In this document: positions 7,912-16,859 of the stretch, piece by piece
How positions within the stretch are numbered: position 1 is the first letter of the stretch
How the letters are laid out: every line of letters starts with the position of its first letter
Origin: an uncultured Arenicella sp.
Lineage (GTDB): Bacteria; Pseudomonadota; Gammaproteobacteria; Arenicellales; Arenicellaceae
Assembly (NCBI GenBank): GCA_947499305.1
Contig: CANMNN010000006.1
Coordinates: 62,001-126,000 of the forward strand
Length of the DNA stretch: 64,000 bases
Direction: 5' to 3'
The notes under the pieces: model-generated
Databases searched by the model: none
What the model saw: the letters and a program-made list of their open reading frames with translations, nothing else
What the model was told of the DNA's origin: nothing
Made by a program: the position numbers and the translations under genes

Positions 7912-9930
7912 TTACTCTATGCTTCGCTTGTCGTAAGCGCGTTGCCACATTTGCAAATAAGCTTCGGCTGAGTTCATTAATGCCTCATACGCCACGTTCC
8001 CCGAACGTTCGCGAATTTCTTGGATGTGATCCGCAACCATGCCGTAGTGGGCCATGCCCACCTCATTGTAGTTAAACTCTTTTAAACCAGATACCTGAAC
8101 ATCAAAAACTAAGCCAAGCTCGGATGTAAATGGGTATTCCAGCGGGTTCTGGTCTACATCAGATCGAGGAGGAGCTTGATTTGCAAGACCAGTCATATCC
8201 GTGCCGATACCAACGCCGACTAGAAAACCACTTTTCTGAATGGTATCGATATATTGGCCTATATCGTTCTTCATGCGATAAGCGTTATGGTTAAAGGGAG
8301 CGACAAACCCACCCGCATTGAGCAGGCGTTCGGTGTTCTTGTGCACACCACCGTCCTTAGATTTGGACATCCAGCTATGCGATGACACTACGCCACTGTA
8401 GGAGCGCGCTTCTAGAATGTCCATGATGTCGGAGGCGCTCTTAGCACTGGTGTGGTCCAGCTCGATAAGCATGCCGCGGTCGATCATTTGATTTACCAAA
8501 TATGTACCAAGTTCGCTAAGCCCTAGATCATTGCAGTGCTCAATACTCGTGTCGTAATCGGGTGCGCTGGTTATCAAATTGATTAAGCTTCCCAGTATGG
8601 GAATATCAGAGGTCATTGGGAAACCCGGGCTCATAGGGTTTCCTTGGGTTTGTTCATCACACTCTCCTGTTTTAAATAGGTATCCTCCGCTGCGATATTG
8701 GGCTGCATTTAATATCCCATCTTCAACACGAGAACCAGCAAATCGGTTATCAAATTTATGCACAGGGTATAGAGAGCGTACGCCTAGGTTGTAGAGCTCG
8801 TCTAAGTTCCGGTCGACTGTATCTTGGTCGCATTGGTCGTTAAGGCCACAATTTAAAACGTCAGATGCTTCGCCCCCCATAATAACGGCGAGCTTGCCAT
8901 CTGCGATCACTTCACGCGCCTGAGTAGGGGAGGTGACAATTCTTAGAAAGCCCTTGCCTGGCCCACCGGCTTGCGCATCAATATAGTTTTGCAGCTCATA
9001 GTGGCGTTTCGCTTGCAGGCGAAAGCTTTCCATAGTGTCACAACTATTGCCGTTCACCCATGAAGCAGGGTTAGTCTCGATTTGCGTTTTACACAACTGT
9101 TCGCTTTCGACGAGATGTGACACCATGATCCTTACTCCACCCAAATATGCGCGCTCTATCCAGCGATAGTAGTAGTCGGTGTGGCTTTCGTCGTTATAAT
9201 TTGGCCAGTCTCTAAATTTGGGCCAACCTTGTGTATCATGTTGAGCTGACGGGTCATCGTGAGAGAACAAGTTGCCGATCAAGTCTAGTTTGCCATTGGG
9301 CCCATGAATATGCTCGCAATCGCCCATTGCATGCTCGATGCCAAAGCGGTGAAATGGAGCGCCATGCACGAACTTGCCGCCAACGAATTCGTAAGAGGTA
9401 ATATGCGTGTGCGCATCTACAACGCCTCTAATAGGTTGTGTTGCGTTGGTTTTTAACTTTGCGCTGTCGCCTTCAACATTGAGTGATATTTCGGCGAATG
9501 GCTTACAAAAATGCTGCTCAATCAAGTGAGCTTTTATAGTCTGGTCGCCGCTGCTCAGAGAGTAGAGATGTTTGTCGAGTTTCTCGACCTGCCAAACGCT
9601 ATTCTCGCTCACCGATGACTCGGACATTAGCCCATTACTTACCGTGTTCTGGTATCGATCACCGAGCAAAAACTCTTTGAATGAGACTGGCTTGAAATAA
9701 AACTGACCTGCATGCATTAAGTTTGAAGTGCCAAAGCTGTATTGGCCTTTAAGGTTAATGCTCAGAAAGCTATCGTCACTCGACTTGATTGAATAACAGC
9801 CTTGAGCCAATCCCGCTACCTCGCCCGAATAGGTTTCATGGCTGAGCGCAGCGTGAGAGCTGCTCGAATTAAGCAAAATGCTGGCAATAAAGGCGCAGGT
9901 CAGCGCGAGCGAGGAGATTACGTTGAACAT
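7912..9930 (-). CDS. Exported M19-like (membrane dipeptidase family) metallohydrolase
   Basis: The start is set at the ATG at 9930, which gives a clean signal peptide (MFNVISSLALTCAFIASILL, then SSSSHAAL); the frame is open to a TTG at 9990. The first ~165 residues are beta-rich and unassigned. The catalytic part has VDAHTHI, IMVSHLVES, GMLIELDHTS, VVSSHSW and GIGTDMTG, in the order expected for an M19/renal-dipeptidase-like amidohydrolase barrel with metal-binding His and Asp residues. At about 670 residues it is much longer than the usual 350-400 because of the N-terminal region and an insertion with several Cys residues. Substrate uncertain. Confidence 0.75.
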   Translation of the reverse strand: MFNVISSLALTCAFIASILLNSSSSHAALSHETYSGEVAGLAQGCYSIKSSDDSFLSINLKGQYSFGTSNLMHAGQFYFKPVSFKEFLLGDRYQNTVSNGLMSESSVSENSVWQVEKLDKHLYSLSSGDQTIKAHLIEQHFCKPFAEISLNVEGDSAKLKTNATQPIRGVVDAHTHITSYEFVGGKFVHGAPFHRFGIEHAMGDCEHIHGPNGKLDLIGNLFSHDDPSAQHDTQGWPKFRDWPNYNDESHTDYYYRWIERAYLGGVRIMVSHLVESEQLCKTQIETNPASWVNGNSCDTMESFRLQAKRHYELQNYIDAQAGGPGKGFLRIVTSPTQAREVIADGKLAVIMGGEASDVLNCGLNDQCDQDTVDRNLDELYNLGVRSLYPVHKFDNRFAGSRVEDGILNAAQYRSGGYLFKTGECDEQTQGNPMSPGFPMTSDIPILGSLINLITSAPDYDTSIEHCNDLGLSELGTYLVNQMIDRGMLIELDHTSAKSASDIMDILEARSYSGVVSSHSWMSKSKDGGVHKNTERLLNAGGFVAPFNHNAYRMKNDIGQYIDTIQKSGFLVGVGIGTDMTGLANQAPPRSDVDQNPLEYPFTSELGLVFDVQVSGLKEFNYNEVGMAHYGMVADHIQEIRERSGNVAYEALMNSAEAYLQMWQRAYDKRSIE

Positions 9931-10092
9931 ATCGCTTGAGAGATTAATATTAGCGGTTACGAAGTTTAGGCTACCACGATCATACTTCAAACACAGCGCG
10001 TTCGGGATTCTGATGTGATAATTCTTGTGTTAGTCTTGCGTTGTTAGCCTTAGTAGTTAACTGCGCGTTGATAACAATAACAAGAGAAGCGA

Positions 10093-10512
10093 ATGTTGAG
10101 CAATTTCAGACAACTGTCAGGAGGTAAGTTTGGTCTACTTATTAAACTGGCGCTCTATTGTGTTATCGCCATAGCGTCAACCGCAATATTTAGCTTGCTG
10201 GCTGAGTTCTACGTAGATTTTTTCGGAGAAACGCTGACGCCTGCTACCAAAATGCTCGCGTCCTCATTGAGTTTAATAGTCTGTGTGCTGATAGTGTTTG
10301 GCATCAACATAATTAGCCTAAAGCTTGATGCGAAACGCTTAGGCCTAGTATTGGGCATCGGCCTTTTTCTGATGTTGTATGTTATCGGGCCAGGAATGCG
10401 AGCGCCGCTAACGCTCTATATTACGTCTGTCTCGTTTCCGTACAATATTAATATGGTTGTCACCTTAATATTGCCGATGTTTATGGGGCGACTGTTCAAA
10501 TCGACCCTTTAA
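10093..10512 (+). CDS. Inner-membrane protein, unknown, 139 aa
   Basis: The product has four hydrophobic segments (KLALYCVIAIASTAIFSLL, LASSLSLIVCVLIVFGI, LGLVLGIGLFLMLYVIG, INMVVTLILPMFMG) and short loops. No family is recognised. An AAGAGAAGCG site lies upstream of the ATG. It is 38 bases upstream of the MBL-fold gene in the same direction and may be cotranscribed with it. Confidence 0.55.
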   Translation: MLSNFRQLSGGKFGLLIKLALYCVIAIASTAIFSLLAEFYVDFFGETLTPATKMLASSLSLIVCVLIVFGINIISLKLDAKRLGLVLGIGLFLMLYVIGPGMRAPLTLYITSVSFPYNINMVVTLILPMFMGRLFKSTL

Positions 10513-10550
10513 GAATTAGTTTCGCCTAAACAGAAAGAAGGGGGTTCACA

Positions 10551-11480
10551 GTGACGTTGTTGTTAAGGATTGCAGTAGGTTTTATCGTTGTTCTGGGGTT
10601 GGTGTTGGGCGCAATTTTAGTGCCCGCACATATTCAGGTTCGCGGTGTTGAGCCCGCACTGCCGAGTTACAAGCAACTCGAGTTGCTTCGCTCTGAGGAT
10701 GGGCCGACTTCGGTGCGTTACTTGCTAACCTCAGCTCAAACAGGTGAAGAGCGGAGCTTAGCGCACCTTTCGTTTTTAGTAGAATGGGCGAATGGCAACA
10801 CTTTTTTAATTGATACAGGGATGAGTAAACAACAGGCATTGGATTTTGCCGACCTTATCAAAACCATGGACTCTTCATTGCAAGACGTACAAGTCTTTGG
10901 AACTGTATCGAGTTTAATGGGCAGCGAGCTTTCCGAATTACAAGGGGTCGGGTTTACACATTTACATATAGATCATACCGAGGGAATCAAAGACCTCTGT
11001 GAAGCTAGAGGTGGTGGTGCTGAGGTACTTCAAACCGTGAGTCAGCGTGATTTGCATAACTTCAACACTTCCGAGGGTGCTGATTTAGTTGCTGGCTCTT
11101 GTTTGCGTCATGGCGAGATGCGAGCAATCTCATCAAGCAATGGCAGTAATGATGCAACAGTGTTTGAGTCGCCTAACTTTCCTGGCTTAGCAGCTGTTGA
11201 GCTAGGGGGGCACACGCCAGGGTCAACGCTTTGGGTAGTTTCATTGGCTGAGCGTACCCTACTTTTTTCTGGTGACATTACCAATGATAAACACAGCTTG
11301 GATCATGATATAGCGAAAGAGGCGCTGTACAGTTGGATGATTGTACCTGAAAATATTGGGCGTACTGCGCAGCTAAGAAAATGGCTACGAGAGCTTGATC
11401 AGCGCGAAAACTTCTCGGTTATTGTGTCGCATGACCTTAAAAACGCTCAGCAACATCTTAAGGAATATTCTTCTAATTAA
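10551..11480 (+). CDS. MBL-fold metallo-hydrolase, membrane-anchored or exported
   Basis: Translation likely starts at GTG 10551 behind an AGAAGGGGG ribosome-binding site. The 309-residue protein has an N-terminal hydrophobic segment (RIAVGFIVVLGLVLGAIL) and the MBL signature THLHIDHTEG (H-x-H-x-D-H) near residue 137, followed by GGHTPGSTLW and FSGDI and a late His in VSHDL, which together supply the binuclear metal site. The family includes lactonases and other hydrolases; FLIDTGMS before the motif is typical. Substrate unknown. Possibly in an operon with 10093-10512. Confidence 0.82.
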   Translation: MTLLLRIAVGFIVVLGLVLGAILVPAHIQVRGVEPALPSYKQLELLRSEDGPTSVRYLLTSAQTGEERSLAHLSFLVEWANGNTFLIDTGMSKQQALDFADLIKTMDSSLQDVQVFGTVSSLMGSELSELQGVGFTHLHIDHTEGIKDLCEARGGGAEVLQTVSQRDLHNFNTSEGADLVAGSCLRHGEMRAISSSNGSNDATVFESPNFPGLAAVELGGHTPGSTLWVVSLAERTLLFSGDITNDKHSLDHDIAKEALYSWMIVPENIGRTAQLRKWLRELDQRENFSVIVSHDLKNAQQHLKEYSSN

Positions 11481-11672
11481 CATGAATTGTTGCGTTTTGG
11501 ATAAAATACAACATTAGCAGTGTTGCTTTAACGCAACAAACTTCCAGAATGTTAACGGTATGGTTAATAGTAGGTTAATAGAGCTACTAGGGCTGAGGTT
11601 GCCGACTACTATTAGGGCATGAAATGTAAATGAGTATTTATTTTCATAACTCTCTCTTCTTTTTGTTATTCA

Positions 11673-11706
11673 AATCGCTACTCCTTCGAGTGGCGATTTT
11701 TTTTTT
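11673..11706 (+). terminator. Rho-independent terminator
   Basis: The stem TCGCTACTC / GAGTGGCGA (one T-G wobble) with a TTC-type loop is followed by ten T residues. It lies about 190 bases after the MBL gene. The 190 bases in between contain another inverted repeat (TTGTTGCGTT / AACGCAACAA, 32-base loop) near 11488-11540 and no ORF, so a short RNA ending here is also possible. Confidence 0.75.
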
Positions 11707-11768
11707 GACTACGACTTTTTCTCATATGTTCACTTAAGGTTTTGAGCAGATGAACTGTTGCTCACGAT

Positions 11769-12233
11769 TCAAGCCGACGAATCTGAGTCGGACAATTGAT
11801 CGAGTTTCTTATTTAGATCTCTGATGGTCTTAGCTCCGACAGCCCTTACCTTCCTTGCCAATAAGGGCATCAACAATGCTGTCAAGCCACTAAAATTAAT
11901 TTCAGCCTGCCAGCTGACTTTGCATCCTTGCTCATTTTTGTTGATTTTTATGGTGTCGATCGCGGTAAATCGGTCGCTCACACCAGTAAGCACTGCTGAA
12001 TGGCTTGGCTCGTATTTGGTTATTTGGTAATTGATTGGTGTTTTTCGGCCGCCCATTGAGAAGGTGATGTCGAATTGTGTGCCAAGGCCGATATCATCAT
12101 CACCTACTTTTTTTGCATCGCTGATTGTATGGTCCCATTGGTGGATTCTTGAAAAATCTACGATGTAGTTAAACGCTTGTTTCGCGGATAGCGTTGTATT
12201 GAATTGTTCTTGCATCTCTAGACGATATCTCAT
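11769..12233 (-). CDS. SRPBCC-family (polyketide cyclase/START-like) protein
   Basis: The start at 12233 has a GGGGAGCG ribosome-binding site; the frame is open 22 codons further without one. The 154-residue protein shows the SRPBCC helix-grip pattern: FNTTLSAKQAFNYIVDFSRI, WDHTI, GLGTQFDI, and a long C-terminal helix (VRAVGAKTIRDLNKKL). Such proteins bind hydrophobic ligands in a cavity; the ligand is not known. It lies about 50 bases downstream of the alcohol dehydrogenase gene in the same direction, so they may be cotranscribed. Confidence 0.72.
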   Translation of the reverse strand: MRYRLEMQEQFNTTLSAKQAFNYIVDFSRIHQWDHTISDAKKVGDDDIGLGTQFDITFSMGGRKTPINYQITKYEPSHSAVLTGVSDRFTAIDTIKINKNEQGCKVSWQAEINFSGLTALLMPLLARKVRAVGAKTIRDLNKKLDQLSDSDSSA

Positions 12234-12282
12234 CGTAGGCGCTCCCCTGATTGGTAGTAATATTTTAGCTTGGTATCCGAGT

Positions 12283-13293
12283 CTAGTGCGATAACACAAC
12301 TCGATAGCGCGCGTTACCGCTGCGTAAGCGCTCTATTGCGCGATTGATGTCTTTAAAAGCGTATTGCTCAATAACTGGTTTGATCTGGTGGCGGATAGTG
12401 AACTCGAGCATCTGCGCGATGGTGCTTGGGCTGCCGATCGGAGATGAAGATACGCTGAGTTGTCGACTCATCAACGACGTAACGCCAATATTAAGCGGCT
12501 CTAATGTAAGGCCTACAAAATGCAATCGCCCACGCGCTTTGAGTGTGGCTAAGTAAGCTGCCCAATCTAGCGTCACATTGACTGTTGATATAATTAGATC
12601 GAAGCTATCGCGAGCGTTTTTTAGGGCATTGTTGTCACGCGAGTTGATGATTTGATGAGCGCCCATTTCAAGTGCTTCTTGCCCCTTAGCTTCAGTCGAT
12701 GTAAACGCCGTAACTTCACAACCCCAGGCATTTAAGAACTGCAATGCCATATGGCCCAAGCCTCCAATTCCTATCACAGCGACCTTATCCGTAGGTTTGA
12801 TATCGAATTGTACTAAGGGGTTATAAACGGTAATCCCTCCGCAAAAAAGTGGTCCTGCTGAAATCAGGTCAATGCCACTTGGAAGCGCGACAACGCTGCT
12901 TGCTGACGCGCGAACTTTATCGGCGAAGCCACCGTGTCGGCCGATAATAGTAGGGCGAGATTGAGCGCACAAATTATGATCGCCTGTATCGCAGTAAGTG
13001 CATTGCTGGCAATAGGCTGAATGCCAACCTAGACCAACAGTATCACCGAGGGCAAAGCCTTTGACCTCATCTCCTATTTTACTAACCGTGCCGACAATTT
13101 CATGGCCAGCAACAATTGGGTACTGAGTTGGCATCCATTCAGAATCGATCATGCTGAGGTCGCTGTGGCATATACCGCAATGTTGAACAGTGATTTCTAG
13201 ATCCTGCGCAGCTATATCACCGGCATCATACTGGTAAGGCTTTACCTCTCCTTTTGGTTCGAAAGCGGCGTAGGCGTTAATTAGGTTCGTCAT
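12283..13293 (-). CDS. Zinc-dependent alcohol/aldehyde reductase (MDR family, YahK/Ahr-like)
   Basis: The start is taken at the ATG at 13293 (MTNLINAYAAFEP), giving 336 residues. It has the catalytic zinc ligands in HCGICHSD and GHEIVG, the four structural-zinc cysteines in CQQCTYCDTGDHNLC, and the Rossmann glycine motif GIGGLGH. FTSTEAK after the second strand suggests NADP. The order matches cinnamyl-alcohol-dehydrogenase-like aldehyde reductases (YahK/Ahr), which reduce a range of aldehydes. The physiological substrate cannot be read from the sequence. Confidence 0.88.
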   Translation of the reverse strand: MTNLINAYAAFEPKGEVKPYQYDAGDIAAQDLEITVQHCGICHSDLSMIDSEWMPTQYPIVAGHEIVGTVSKIGDEVKGFALGDTVGLGWHSAYCQQCTYCDTGDHNLCAQSRPTIIGRHGGFADKVRASASSVVALPSGIDLISAGPLFCGGITVYNPLVQFDIKPTDKVAVIGIGGLGHMALQFLNAWGCEVTAFTSTEAKGQEALEMGAHQIINSRDNNALKNARDSFDLIISTVNVTLDWAAYLATLKARGRLHFVGLTLEPLNIGVTSLMSRQLSVSSSPIGSPSTIAQMLEFTIRHQIKPVIEQYAFKDINRAIERLRSGNARYRVVLSH

Positions 13294-13853
13294 AATTTCG
13301 ATCTCGTATTGTACTATTTCATACACTCTTAAACGTAATATCAGTGTAGCAAGCTTTGAGTATTCGAGCCGTCTACGTTTTTCCAGATGAAATTCATGTT
13401 CGGTTTAGTTGTTGTCGCAAACGTTGCTTTCGCGGCTCAGGGCTTATCTGCAACAGCTTTTAGCGTTGCTACAGCCAAGAAGGCTACGAAGAGATTTAAG
13501 AGGAGTTGTCTCGCTTTATAATTCGAGCATCAGGGTTGCTGTCTAAACCTTCTGGTTTTTTCGGAATTTGGCGTTTGTACGGTTTGGGGAGACGGCCTAA
13601 TTCTGCAGTCATCCTATGAATTCCAATTTGTGTAAACACTGGGATATATAATTTTTCTGTGCTCCGGCTGGTCAATATTACGAGGCACGATAGTCTAGGC
13701 GGCTAGTAAAAAAACGAATCAACCCGTACCGCCTTTATTCGCATTTCGGAATAATAGCGTCTCGATGAATGATTGCGCTAAAAATATCGAGGCGAGTCAG
13801 GGCACCTAGGCTTTTCGATAATTGGACGTGACAAGATCGAGTGCAGTTATAGA
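13294..13853. other. Intergenic stretch, one tiny ORF
   Basis: About 560 bases lie between the dehydrogenase start and the Lon-N gene stop. Apart from a 44-codon ORF at 13387-13521, I see no gene, no strong terminator and no RNA-like structure. Confidence 0.4.
13387..13521 (+). CDS. Possible 44-aa exported peptide
   Basis: The frame reads as a signal peptide (MKFMFGLVVVANVAFAAQG) followed by a short basic tail (KKATKRFKRSC). There is no ribosome-binding site before the ATG. It could be a small exported protein, the remnant of a longer gene, or chance. Confidence 0.22.
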   Translation: MKFMFGLVVVANVAFAAQGLSATAFSVATAKKATKRFKRSCLAL

Positions 13854-14516
13854 TTAGTGATGAATGCTATTAGAACTGTCATTGTTCGCGAGGATCGCTG
13901 TAAAAACTTTGACTCGATCACTCAAGTTAGATGCCTCTATCAATAGCTGTTTGTCATCGCTCGACAGAGCTAGTTGAGTTACAAGATTGCTTACCAGAGT
14001 ATCTTGCGATAAATCTTCGATGGTGCTCCAGTCGACGTCAATACTCTGTTCTTCGAAATATTTTTTCAAAGTGCTTGAGAATAAAAGTGTTTCTTGGTCT
14101 GACGCCGGTGTAGGTTCGTCAAAATCATTTTCATACACGCTCCAATCGGCTTGCACTAATCGATAGCCTCGTAGGCAGCTTAACTCTTCCTTAATTGCAA
14201 AACGACAAAGTCCTTCCAGCAAAACTTCTAGGCGGCCGTCGGAGGTCTCGCTATAGCGTATTATCCGCGCGGCGCACCCTACCGCCTGCAAACTTGGTGG
14301 CGATAGCTCGTCTTTGACTTGTATCATTCCGATTAATTGCTCGCCCTTCATAGCATCGCGGATCATATTTAGGTAGCGCGGCTCGAATATATTTAAGGGC
14401 ATTAAGTTGCCTGGCAACACCACGGCTCCATTTAATGGGAATATGGCTAAAGTGTTAGGGAGCTTTTCGAAATCTTGGGTAAAAGGAGATTTCTTACGTT
14501 TTTCGGAATTGGACAT
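13854..14516 (-). CDS. Lon protease N-terminal-domain protein (LON substrate-binding domain)
   Basis: The start is taken at MSNSEKRKKS (14516). The 220-residue protein contains the LON substrate-binding domain alone: LAIFPLNGAVVLPGNLMPLNIFEP and RYLNMI near the N-terminus, then IGMIQVKD, then RLEVLLEGLCRF. The ATPase and protease domains of Lon are absent, as in the widespread stand-alone LonN family. The role is not well established. It diverges from the amidohydrolase at 14561. Confidence 0.85.
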   Translation of the reverse strand: MSNSEKRKKSPFTQDFEKLPNTLAIFPLNGAVVLPGNLMPLNIFEPRYLNMIRDAMKGEQLIGMIQVKDELSPPSLQAVGCAARIIRYSETSDGRLEVLLEGLCRFAIKEELSCLRGYRLVQADWSVYENDFDEPTPASDQETLLFSSTLKKYFEEQSIDVDWSTIEDLSQDTLVSNLVTQLALSSDDKQLLIEASNLSDRVKVFTAILANNDSSNSIHH

Positions 14517-14560
14517 ACTATAGTTATAGTAGAGCAAGCGAAATTCTAAATGAAGGAGTA

Positions 14561-15805
14561 ATGATAATGATAAATCGTCGGCGATTCATGCAGACTGTCG
14601 GATTGGTGGGGGCGGCTTCATCGCTTACTGCTTGCAGCGATAAACCGCCTGCCGAGCGCTACAACAAGGATGATATCGCCTTGCTCGCACAGCAGAGGCT
14701 TGACGAGGCGCGCTTATCTGGCAAAGGCCGTTTTGGTGTTCATCGATATGAAGGTTATCGAGGACTATCTGCCTTACCGTGGTTTGAGCTTGATGATCAA
14801 GGAGCACTCATATGTGTCGATCAAAGCTTGCCGCAAGCCATTGATATGCACGCGCACTTAGGTATGTCAGTCTTGTTTAAACCGACTCTAGACCTGCAGG
14901 CCGTCAGCCCTCGCGTACAACACTTGCTTGATTGCGATGGCGACACATTTGATTCGTCTTGCGATCTCGACTTAGACATCTACGTCAATGGTAACTTCTC
15001 TGAAACGGCATTAGAAAAACTAGAAAGCACCATCATGGCACAGGGGCTTTGGGGCAGCGAAGTGACGCGTACTCATACCATTCCTAATCTGCTTGCCGAA
15101 ATGGACGCGATGCGAGTTGAGAAAGCCGCAATTCTTCCAATTAAGCTCGATTTACCGTTTGGTGATAATCAAACTGAACAGTGGCGCACGGCGGTTTCAA
15201 AGGCTGATAAAGCATCGCGATTACTGGCGGGCTTTTCGGTGCATCCTTTGCAAAGCGATTGCATTGAGCAAATGCGCGAGCATGCAAAGCAGGGTTTCAA
15301 GCTAATGAAGTTGCACCCTACGGTTCAGAAATTTTACCCAGACGACCCGGCAATATTCAAGGTGTATGAAGAAGCTGCATCGCTCGGCGTTAGTATCTTT
15401 TTTCACGGTGGGCGTGCGGGCATAGAGCCGGAATCGAGTCACCGTTATGCCATGCCTCGCCATTATCAAAAGCCAATAGCCGATTTTCCAAGCGTGCAGT
15501 TTGTGCTTGGGCACGCCGGTGCGCGTGATGTTGATGCCATGCTGGAGTTAATGTTGGCGAATCAAAACGCATGGTTAGGTACGCATGGGCAAGGCATTTC
15601 TAAACTCGATACCATCATCCAACGTAGCTCTGATAATGGCGCGGCTGCACAGCGAATTGTGTTTGGCACCGATTGGCCGTTTTACCACCTCGGTGCGTCA
15701 CTAGCGAAAGTACTTATCGTTACAGACCCCATCAGTCGACGAACTGTGCGCCAATCGCTGTTACGTGACAATGCTCAAGCTCTCATCAACCTTATTGAGG
15801 CTTGA
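14561..15805 (+). CDS. Tat-exported amidohydrolase (amidohydrolase 2 family), lipoprotein-like
   Basis: The 414-residue protein starts with a twin-arginine signal (NRRRFMQTVGLVGAA) and a possible lipobox (LTAC), so it should be folded before export and may be lipid-anchored. An AAGGAG site precedes the ATG. Catalytic-barrel residues are visible: IDMHAHLG (H-x-H), KLHP, FFHGGR, VLGHAG and FGTDWPF with the late Asp. This order fits PF04909-type metal-dependent hydrolases and decarboxylases. Substrate unknown. Confidence 0.82.
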   Translation: MIMINRRRFMQTVGLVGAASSLTACSDKPPAERYNKDDIALLAQQRLDEARLSGKGRFGVHRYEGYRGLSALPWFELDDQGALICVDQSLPQAIDMHAHLGMSVLFKPTLDLQAVSPRVQHLLDCDGDTFDSSCDLDLDIYVNGNFSETALEKLESTIMAQGLWGSEVTRTHTIPNLLAEMDAMRVEKAAILPIKLDLPFGDNQTEQWRTAVSKADKASRLLAGFSVHPLQSDCIEQMREHAKQGFKLMKLHPTVQKFYPDDPAIFKVYEEAASLGVSIFFHGGRAGIEPESSHRYAMPRHYQKPIADFPSVQFVLGHAGARDVDAMLELMLANQNAWLGTHGQGISKLDTIIQRSSDNGAAAQRIVFGTDWPFYHLGASLAKVLIVTDPISRRTVRQSLLRDNAQALINLIEA

Positions 15806-15847
15806 GACTTATTGTAAGCAGCCTGATGTTTGTGCTTTCTATGATCT

Positions 15848-16708
15848 CTAAGCCTTGCTTGAGAATAGAGTGCTGGCTTTTAACTCGAGCGGTTGCTCTG
15901 TGGCACGATCAAAACGCTCGGCATAGTCAGCGTGTTCGGTGCCCATAACTCGGTCCCAAAAAGTGAAGTAAAACGCGTAATTGCCGTTACCTTTTTCGTG
16001 GTGTAAATCGTGATGTGTCACGGTCGTGAAGATACCTAATATAGGATGCTTTACCCAACCTCTAGGAAATAGCTCATAGCCGCAATGTGCCATGCCATTA
16101 CGTATTATTTGAATCAGCATTGCGCTAACGAAAGCGATATCGTGCATCGGAACGATGGTAAAGAAGATCGGCACAAATAAGTAAACCAAAACCGCTTCAG
16201 GTGGCGCGAACGAATAGGCCGTAAAAGGCGTAGGGTTATGCGAGCGATGGTGAGTCATATGAAAGAAGCGGTAAAACTTCGGATGATGCATGAATCGATG
16301 CGTCCAATAAAAGTAGGTGTCTAGACCAAAGGTCCATAAAACGACAGAGAAAACCAAATATGCCCAGCCATATTCAGCAACGTCGGAGTAAATTTTAAAC
16401 ACGGGTCCGCCGAAGATAGCTTCAAGCGCGTAGTTGGTGACGCTGTAGGCAAATATGAACACCAAAATGCTCACGCCAGAATTACGCAACTCACGCAGCA
16501 TCTGTTTGTTTCGTAACTTGTTCGGAAGCGGCTTACGAATCCGTCGACCCGCGAGAACACCACTTAGAATAACCCAAGTGAGTAAAAAGACTCCGCCAGC
16601 GCCAATTAAATACCGCATGCCCTCTACGCGCATTCCGACTGGAAGGTTATTGATAAAGCTTGTAAGCGCGCCGTTGATAAAACCGACAGTCTCTAAGATG
16701 AATTCCAT
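15848..16708 (-). CDS. Sterol desaturase/fatty acid hydroxylase superfamily membrane enzyme
   Basis: The 286-residue integral membrane protein has the three histidine boxes of the family: HRFMHH (H-x3-HH), HMTHHRSHN, and HDLHHEKGNG, with HCGYELF between them and four or more hydrophobic helices. The histidines bind a di-iron centre that hydroxylates or desaturates a lipid substrate with O2. The exact lipid is not shown. It lies 150 bases downstream of the AraC-type regulator on the same strand. Confidence 0.88.
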   Translation of the reverse strand: MEFILETVGFINGALTSFINNLPVGMRVEGMRYLIGAGGVFLLTWVILSGVLAGRRIRKPLPNKLRNKQMLRELRNSGVSILVFIFAYSVTNYALEAIFGGPVFKIYSDVAEYGWAYLVFSVVLWTFGLDTYFYWTHRFMHHPKFYRFFHMTHHRSHNPTPFTAYSFAPPEAVLVYLFVPIFFTIVPMHDIAFVSAMLIQIIRNGMAHCGYELFPRGWVKHPILGIFTTVTHHDLHHEKGNGNYAFYFTFWDRVMGTEHADYAERFDRATEQPLELKASTLFSSKA

Positions 16709-16859
16709 AATTAGCCTCGGTTGCTTGTTTAAGCAAACAAATTAAGATTGTTGCTCTAGCGTAAGATTCAGCGCAGTTAAGGTCTGCTCAACTGTGAAAA
16801 TGATCGCTCTATTTTAAAAATGAACGGCTATTTTCGCTTTTGCGGAGTTAATTAGGGTA

